IMG/VR virus record: IMGVR_UViG_3300025732_000123
Location: 1 to 36,760 of that record
Length of the DNA: 36,760 nt
Reading direction: 5' to 3' (one strand)
Source of the DNA: a virus
In this document: positions 33,211 through 36,760 of the stretch, piece after piece
Numbering within the stretch: the stretch's first letter is position 1
How the letters are laid out: each line of letters opens with the position of its first letter
The notes under the pieces: model-generated
What the model saw: the letters and a program-made list of their open reading frames with translations, nothing else
The model's database searches: none
Told to the model about the DNA's origin: nothing
Program-made: the position numbers and the translations under genes

Positions 33211-33508
33211 ACTCACCCCGCCCCCGGACTTCTATACATGGCCCGCTGCCAAACAGCAGCGCTGGACGCGTGATATGAACGCGCTCGCTGCCGAACAGGA
33301 GGCCTACTCGCAACCCCGCAAGGCCGTTGCGCCCACTGTAAGGCCCAAGGTGGCGAAACCCGCCGTCCCCGCGACACGAGCTAAGGCTGCCCCAGCCAAG
33401 GCCCAAGGACCACGGGCCCCATCCCTCCCGGGAACGCTCAAGGCTATCAAAGACCGCAACAAATACCTGCAGGGGCTTCGACACGGAGGTCTCGCAAAAA
33501 AACGGTGA
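33203..33508 (+). CDS. Small basic protein with GPRA and LRHGG motifs (101 aa)
   Basis: ATG 33203 lies in the repeated start region; the frame is open 23 codons further left but without a ribosome site. It reads LTPPPDFYTWPAAKQQRWTR, an Ala/Pro/Lys linker with AKAQGPRAPSLPG, and then the basic end KDRNKYLQGLRHGGLAKKR. The GPRA and LR-x-GG-basic tail link it to 29306, 27577 and 27913 products. I recognise no family; a nucleic-acid-binding or virion-packaged protein is possible. It is probably the last gene before the promoter region at 33516. Confidence 0.65.
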   Translation: MPKLTPPPDFYTWPAAKQQRWTRDMNALAAEQEAYSQPRKAVAPTVRPKVAKPAVPATRAKAAPAKAQGPRAPSLPGTLKAIKDRNKYLQGLRHGGLAKKR

Positions 33509-33515
33509 CAGGGTG

Positions 33516-33545
33516 TTGACGTGGGATAGAGTCCGGACGTAGACT
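33516..33545 (+). promoter_or_regulatory. Probable sigma70-type promoter
   Basis: TTGACG (33516-33521, 5/6 match to the -35 consensus) and TAGACT (33540-33545, 4/6 match to -10) are spaced 18 bp. It lies in a 78-bp gap before the small-gene/thyX operon. It overlaps an inverted repeat, suggesting regulation. Confidence 0.6.
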
Positions 33546-33568
33546 CTCTCCCACGCTGTTTGAGCGTG
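33521..33568. promoter_or_regulatory. Two inverted repeats (possible operator or leader stem-loops)
   Basis: GTGGGATAGAGTC (33521-33533) pairs with GACTCTCTCCCAC (33542-33554) with one mismatch around an 8-nt loop, covering the -10 element and probable start point. A second perfect 6-bp pair, CACGCT/AGCGTG (33552-33557 and 33563-33568), overlaps its end. No T-run follows, so a terminator is unlikely. Confidence 0.55.
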
Positions 33569-33586
33569 TGAATACAGGAGAAGATC

Positions 33587-33769
33587 ATGCGATACACATT
33601 CGATGACCGTCACTACGTGACGCTGTTCCACGACGCTTGGCACTTCCTGCCAAGCGAAGCCAATGTCCGCTGGTTCAAGGGCCTTGCCGAGTGGCACAAA
33701 CAGGCTCAGTGGGACCAGCTGCTCGACCTCGTCGGCTTCAACCGTGACTTCGACGAGGTGCGCTCATGA
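33587..33769 (+). CDS. Small unknown early protein (60 aa)
   Basis: ATG 33587 follows AGGAGAAG by 6 nt, the first gene behind the putative promoter. It reads YTFDDRHYVTLFHDAWHFLP, then ANVRWFKGLAEWHKQAQWDQ and ends LVGFNRDFDEVRS. It is rich in Trp, His and Asp and probably helical. It overlaps the next gene as ATGA. I recognise no family. Confidence 0.7.
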   Translation: MRYTFDDRHYVTLFHDAWHFLPSEANVRWFKGLAEWHKQAQWDQLLDLVGFNRDFDEVRS

Positions 33770-34074
33770 ACTGGGAAACTGTTGCACGCGGCGCACTGGC
33801 CGAGGGCCGAGGCTCATGGGACAAGCTCCATCGTCAGGAGCAGGCCTACATCATCTCCGACTGGACAGAACGCGAGGGCAGGATCGAGATGCTCAACACA
33901 TCTCCCGTAGACCTCGTCAACATGGTCGCGGACCTGTACGACCCAGAGTTGGACATGGACAAGAAATCAGGGCTCATGGAGCTTGGGAAAACCATTTGCG
34001 CCGGGTTTGCCGTGCATGCACGGCGCTCTGCTGAGAGCCTGTGGAAGCGTGAGGAGGTGCGTCATGGAGTTTGA
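33766..34074 (+). CDS. Small unknown early protein (102 aa)
   Basis: Starts in an ATGA overlap. It reads NWETVARGALAEGRGSWDKL, IISDWTEREGRIEMLN and VNMVADLYDPELDMDKKSGL, ending with a helix (GKTICAGFAVHARRSAESLW). It is mostly helical and soluble. Its last 11 nt overlap the next start. No family recognised. Confidence 0.7.
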   Translation: MNWETVARGALAEGRGSWDKLHRQEQAYIISDWTEREGRIEMLNTSPVDLVNMVADLYDPELDMDKKSGLMELGKTICAGFAVHARRSAESLWKREEVRHGV

Positions 34075-34336
34075 CATCACACTGCGCGGCGAGCCCGCCA
34101 CCGTTGTCGTCACTGCCTACTGCCCGGATCGTCCCGGGCAGTCCTCGGGCCACCCGGACACGTGGTATCCCGAGGAGCAGGGCTTCCTCGACTTCGACGT
34201 GTTCATGGGCGGAGAGAGGGTTTACGACCTGACGGACGCGGAGATCGAAGAGATTGAACAGGACGCGCGGGACCTTCTGGAATATGAAGCGGACCGTATG
34301 GCGGGGTATTACGAACAGGAGGAGCTGTGGGCATGA
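34064..34336 (+). CDS. Small acidic unknown protein (90 aa)
   Basis: ATG 34064 is chosen because GAGGAGG (34051-34057) is 6 nt upstream; an open frame extends left inside the neighbour. It begins EFDITLRGEPATVVVTAYCP, continues PDTWYPEEQGFLDFDVFMGG and ends EIEEIEQDARDLLEYEADRM AGYYE. It is strongly acidic in its C-terminal helix, with a beta-rich start. Acidic small phage proteins can mimic DNA, but nothing here proves that. It holds the left copy of an 18-bp repeat at its stop. Confidence 0.7.
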   Translation: MEFDITLRGEPATVVVTAYCPDRPGQSSGHPDTWYPEEQGFLDFDVFMGGERVYDLTDAEIEEIEQDARDLLEYEADRMAGYYEQEELWA

Positions 34337-34338
34337 AC
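34321..34338 (+). repeat. 18-bp direct repeat, left copy
   Basis: GGAGCTGTGGGCATGAAC, matching 34784-34801 (GGAGTTGTGGGCATGAAC) with one mismatch. The left copy spans the stop of the 34064 gene; the right is the ribosome site and ATG of the 34796 gene. They bound two small genes. Confidence 0.9.
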
Positions 34339-34356
34339 AGTAGAAGGAGTGCCATC

Positions 34357-34581
34357 ATGAGCGAGCAATATGCAAAGGTCCCATACATCCGAGTGACGAC
34401 CATCGATGATGGTATCAAGTGCACTATGAACTTTCCCTATACATTCCTACATAAAACTAAGTTCACGGAAGATGAGAAGTTCATCATCATGACCCTGTAC
34501 CATGAGGCCAACAACAAAACACTGTACAAGAACAGTGAACGAGTGTTTAACGGCATCATCTACGGTGTTGAAATATCATGA
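34357..34581 (+). CDS. Small unknown protein in the repeat-bounded cassette (74 aa)
   Basis: ATG 34357 is preferred because AAGGAG lies 8 nt upstream; ATG 34333 and GTG 34327 are in frame but belong to the repeated leader. It reads SEQYAKVPYIRVTTIDDGIK, NFPYTFLHKTKFTEDEKFII and SERVFNGIIYGVEIS. GC is about 40%, against about 73% in part of the gene before. It may be a cargo gene acquired by the phage. No family recognised. Confidence 0.65.
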   Translation: MSEQYAKVPYIRVTTIDDGIKCTMNFPYTFLHKTKFTEDEKFIIMTLYHEANNKTLYKNSERVFNGIIYGVEIS

Positions 34582-34784
34582 AAATGAAAACCAAAACCTT
34601 AATTAAGGCGATGTCCTGCAAAGGAGGGAGCTTGGGTTTAACGCATGAAGAAATGATCGAGATTATAAATGGAAATATGAAAATTACCGACCCTTTATTA
34701 CTTGACGCCGTGTATGCAGTAGCGGTGGATATAGAGATCGCGGTGATGGATAAGAATGGACTGCTAGAAAAAGAATGGGAATAG
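34578..34784 (+). CDS. Small unknown protein in the repeat-bounded cassette (68 aa)
   Basis: ATGA overlap with the previous gene. It begins KMKTKTLIKAMSCKGGSLGL and continues THEEMIEIINGNMKITDPLL and AVDIEIAVMDKNGLLEKEWE. It is low in GC (about 35-45%) and mainly helical. It ends right before the right 18-bp repeat copy. No family recognised; it looks like cassette cargo together with 34357. Confidence 0.65.
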   Translation: MKMKTKTLIKAMSCKGGSLGLTHEEMIEIINGNMKITDPLLLDAVYAVAVDIEIAVMDKNGLLEKEWE

Positions 34785-34801
34785 GAGTTGTGGGCATGAA
34801 C
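34784..34801 (+). repeat. 18-bp direct repeat, right copy
   Basis: GGAGTTGTGGGCATGAAC, the translation start region of the 34796 gene; one mismatch to 34321-34338. Confidence 0.9.
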
Positions 34802-35020
34802 GACATGATTGAGAAGATTGCGGATTGTTTGCTGCAAGATCACATTGATCTAATGAACCAGAACAAATTGCTCAGAGAATCCTTGAAGGAGTTGTTGGAC
34901 GAGTACCATCCAGAAGAATGCTGGACCGCTGAGCACATCGAATTTGAAACGGAGCAGGGGAACATGATGGCTCCAGTGGTCAAGCGCGCCTATGCCGCCT
35001 TACGTGAGGGGGATAAATAG
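34796..35020 (+). CDS. Small unknown protein before thyX (74 aa)
   Basis: ATG 34796 is chosen because AGGAG lies 8 nt upstream, inside the repeat. It reads NDMIEKIADCLLQDHIDLMN and KLLRESLKELLDEYHPEECW, then a MMAPVVKRAYAALREGDK end. The middle is a likely coiled coil. It is probably the ancestral partner of the 34064 gene, with the cassette inserted between. Function unknown. Confidence 0.65.
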   Translation: MNDMIEKIADCLLQDHIDLMNQNKLLRESLKELLDEYHPEECWTAEHIEFETEQGNMMAPVVKRAYAALREGDK

Positions 35021-35021
35021 C

Positions 35022-35678
35022 ATGCACGTAAGACTAATCTCGTACACCACAACGCCTCTGGGAATCATGGCCCCGGAGCAGTTGATTGCTTACTGCGCGC
35101 GAGTGAGTAACCCGCAAAACCAAGACAATCACGCGACGGCTGACAAGTTGTTGCGGTATTTGATTGATCACAAGCATTGGTCGCCGTTCGAGCTGGTGAA
35201 TGTTTGTATGGAGGTCAAAACCACCCGGGACATCGCCCGGCAGATGTTACGGCACCGTAGTTTTTCTTTTCAGGAATTCTCGCAACGCTACGCCGATCCG
35301 ACAGAGCTTGGGTATGTTTTCCGGGAAGCGCGGCTGCACGATCCTAAGAACCGACAGAATTCTATCGAAGGCGTCGGCCCGGAGTTACAGCAACGCTGGG
35401 ATGCGTACCAGAATGAAATCATAAAAGCAGCACTTGACGGGTATAAGTGGGCGAGGGAAAACGGCATTGCAAAAGAAGTCGCACGGGCCCTGCTGCCCGA
35501 GGGGATGATGGAGAGCGTGCTCTATATGAACGGTAGCGTCCGTTCGTGGATTCACTACCTTGATGTTCGCACCGACTCTTCTACCCAGAAAGAGCACCGG
35601 CAGGTGGCATTAGAGTGCGCGAAGATTATTATAGAGTTGATGCCGAGTCTAGTTAAGAAAGAAATCGAGGAAAGATGA
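35022..35678 (+). CDS. thyX: FAD-dependent thymidylate synthase ThyX
   Basis: ATG 35022 follows the previous stop by 1 nt with GAGGGGG upstream. The 218-residue protein has the ThyX signature RHRSFSFQEFSQR (77-89), matching RHRxxSxxxxSxR, and conserved HKHWSPFELVNVCMEVKT (50-67) and LDVRTDSSTQKEHRQVAL near the end. It makes dTMP from dUMP with methylenetetrahydrofolate, FAD and NADPH, feeding phage DNA synthesis. It overlaps the methylase gene as ATGA. Confidence 0.96.
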   Translation: MHVRLISYTTTPLGIMAPEQLIAYCARVSNPQNQDNHATADKLLRYLIDHKHWSPFELVNVCMEVKTTRDIARQMLRHRSFSFQEFSQRYADPTELGYVFREARLHDPKNRQNSIEGVGPELQQRWDAYQNEIIKAALDGYKWARENGIAKEVARALLPEGMMESVLYMNGSVRSWIHYLDVRTDSSTQKEHRQVALECAKIIIELMPSLVKKEIEER

Positions 35679-36109
35679 TCAACACCGGGCTATTCACTAG
35701 CGCTACACCTGAGTGGGCGACGCCACAGGATTTATTCGACAGGCTGGACGCCGTGCATCACTTTACTTTGGACGTGTGCGCTACTCCTGAGAATGCGAAA
35801 TGCGCGCATTACTTCACCAAGGAACAGGACGGATTGTCGCAGGAATGGTCAGGGCGGGTGTGGATGAATCCGCCTTATGGCAGGGAGATTGGGCTGTGGA
35901 TCGACAAAGCGCTTCACGCTTCACGGACCACGGCCAGTCTTGTCGTCTGTCTGTTACCTGCGCGGACGGACACCAAGTGGTTTCACGAGCTGTGTTTTCC
36001 GCACGGCAAAGTAGAGTTCCTGCGCGGGCGTTTGAAGTTCGGTGGGGTCAAGAATTCCGCACCGTTCCCAAGCATGCTCGTCACATTTGTAACCAAGGGG
36101 GAGAAGTAA
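35675..36109 (+). CDS. Phage DNA N6-adenine methyltransferase (Dam-type)
   Basis: Starts in an ATGA overlap with thyX. The 144-residue protein has the phage Dam family layout: EWATPQDLFDRLDAVHHFTL, DVCATPENAKCAHYFTKEQD and WMNPPYGREIGLW, with the catalytic NPPY at 65-68. KFGGVKNSAPFPSMLVTF forms the end. It lacks the N-terminal FxGxG SAM motif in classic form, as is usual here. It probably methylates adenine in phage DNA, protecting against host restriction or marking it. Confidence 0.93.
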   Translation: MINTGLFTSATPEWATPQDLFDRLDAVHHFTLDVCATPENAKCAHYFTKEQDGLSQEWSGRVWMNPPYGREIGLWIDKALHASRTTASLVVCLLPARTDTKWFHELCFPHGKVEFLRGRLKFGGVKNSAPFPSMLVTFVTKGEK

Positions 36110-36111
36110 AA

Positions 36112-36410
36112 ATGGCTAATGTGATTATTGATGGTATTGAGTATGCGCCGGTTGTTCGTGCTGCGGGCACACGCGCGGTTGTCGTTGTGGATCGCGGTTG
36201 GATCTTTGCGGGCGATGTGACGCGCGAGGGCAATCGCATCTTTTTGGACAGAGCGGTATGGGTTTTCAGGTGGGAGTCGATTGGATTCGACGGTGTGATC
36301 GCAAATCCAAAAGACGACAACGTCACACTTCGGAAGATGAAGACACGGGTCGAGATTCCGGCTCAGTCTGAAATTTTCTCGGTGCTTGTGTCGGACGACT
36401 GGGGAGTGTG

Positions 36411-36411
<1 letters not shown>
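36112..36411 (+). CDS. Small beta-rich phage protein of the DUF6948 type (99 aa)
   Basis: ATG 36112 follows GGGGGAGAAG; an open frame extends left inside the methylase gene. It reads VIIDGIEYAPVVRAAGTRAV, VVVDRGWIFAGDVTREGNRI, and FRWESIGFDGVIANPKDDNV. This 'GTRxVVVxDRGWIFxGDVxxxG' core is one I recognise as a small phage family (DUF6948, fairly confident of the pattern, less of the number) that sits next to Gly-Tyr repeat genes. The stop TGA overlaps the next ATG by one base. Function unknown. Confidence 0.75.
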
Positions 36412-36655
<244 letters not shown>

Positions 36656-36659
<4 letters not shown>

Positions 36660-36760
36660 GACCTGAAGAAAGCGTGATGAACTTCCTACCAGTAGGAAAC
36701 GGTTTCGGCTCCGGCTCCAACTCCAGCTACGGCTACGGCGATGGCTATGGCTATGGCTAT
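36656..36760 (+). CDS. Gly-Tyr repeat protein, second copy, cut by the window edge
   Basis: ATG 36656 lies 5 nt after GAGGAGG (36644-36650) in an ATGA overlap. It encodes RPEESVMNFLPVGNGFGSGS, NSSYGYGDGYGYGY and runs off the end. From Met8 on it repeats the first copy's NF(I/L)xVGxGxGSGS opening, so the two are tandem duplicates with diverged repeats. The in-frame ATG 36677 aligns with the start of copy one. Its length is unknown. Confidence 0.7.

Overview
This window is part of the genome of a tailed bacteriophage. It starts inside a tail-fibre gene and ends inside a Gly/Tyr-rich repeat gene, so both ends are open. The evidence is a large virion-protein block, a phage replication set, an endolysin/holin pair, and dense packing with many ATGA or GTGA stop/start overlaps. 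No terminase, portal, major capsid, RNA polymerase, integrase, tRNA or CRISPR array is seen. I infer a short-tailed (podovirus-like) phage of a moderately GC-rich Gram-negative host, probably a proteobacterium from water or soil. The support is a 3TM holin of the gene-transfer-agent family, an M15 endolysin, and tail-fibre modules like those of alphaproteobacterial and aquatic phages. The host cannot be fixed from the sequence.

Layout. (1) 1-8519, plus strand: tail-fibre and receptor-binding proteins with long internal repeats, their small partners, and structural proteins. (2) 8538-17812, plus strand: a microprotein and four large low-complexity virion proteins, probably internal or ejection proteins. 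(3) 17754-19930, minus strand: a SNF2-type helicase and a PD-(D/E)XK exonuclease, ending convergently inside the last virion gene. (4) 20013-26600, plus strand: two conserved small phage proteins, a putative ssDNA-binding protein with a strong terminator behind it, an archaeo-eukaryotic-type primase, a UvrD/PcrA-like helicase and a family A DNA polymerase. (5) 26650-30663: small basic or low-complexity proteins, including a putative ribbon-helix-helix protein and a histone-H1-like Lys/Ala/Pro protein. (6) 30660-31423: endolysin and holin. (7) 31395-36760: an accessory and nucleotide-metabolism region with endonuclease VII, a DUF3310 protein, a chimeric ADP-ribosyltransferase-like protein, many small unknown genes, ThyX, a Dam-type methylase, and a pair of Gly-Tyr repeat proteins.

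How it fits together. Primase, helicases, polymerase, putative SSB and exonuclease look like a nearly self-contained replication and recombination set that lacks a T7-like primase-helicase. ThyX supplies dTMP. Endonuclease VII could resolve branched DNA before packaging, and the methylase may mark DNA against host restriction. No stretch longer than 300 bases lacks a gene; the longest gaps are about 80-105 bp (19931-20012, 33100-33202, 33509-33586).

Most unusual points: a chimeric ART-like gene with two HG-type N-terminal cores and an abrupt GC drop; two gene cassettes, each bounded by a direct repeat of the translation start region; a GG-(E/A)-x-K motif family across otherwise unrelated proteins, including an identical octapeptide written with different codons; and a tandem pair of extreme Gly-Tyr repeat proteins at the right edge.
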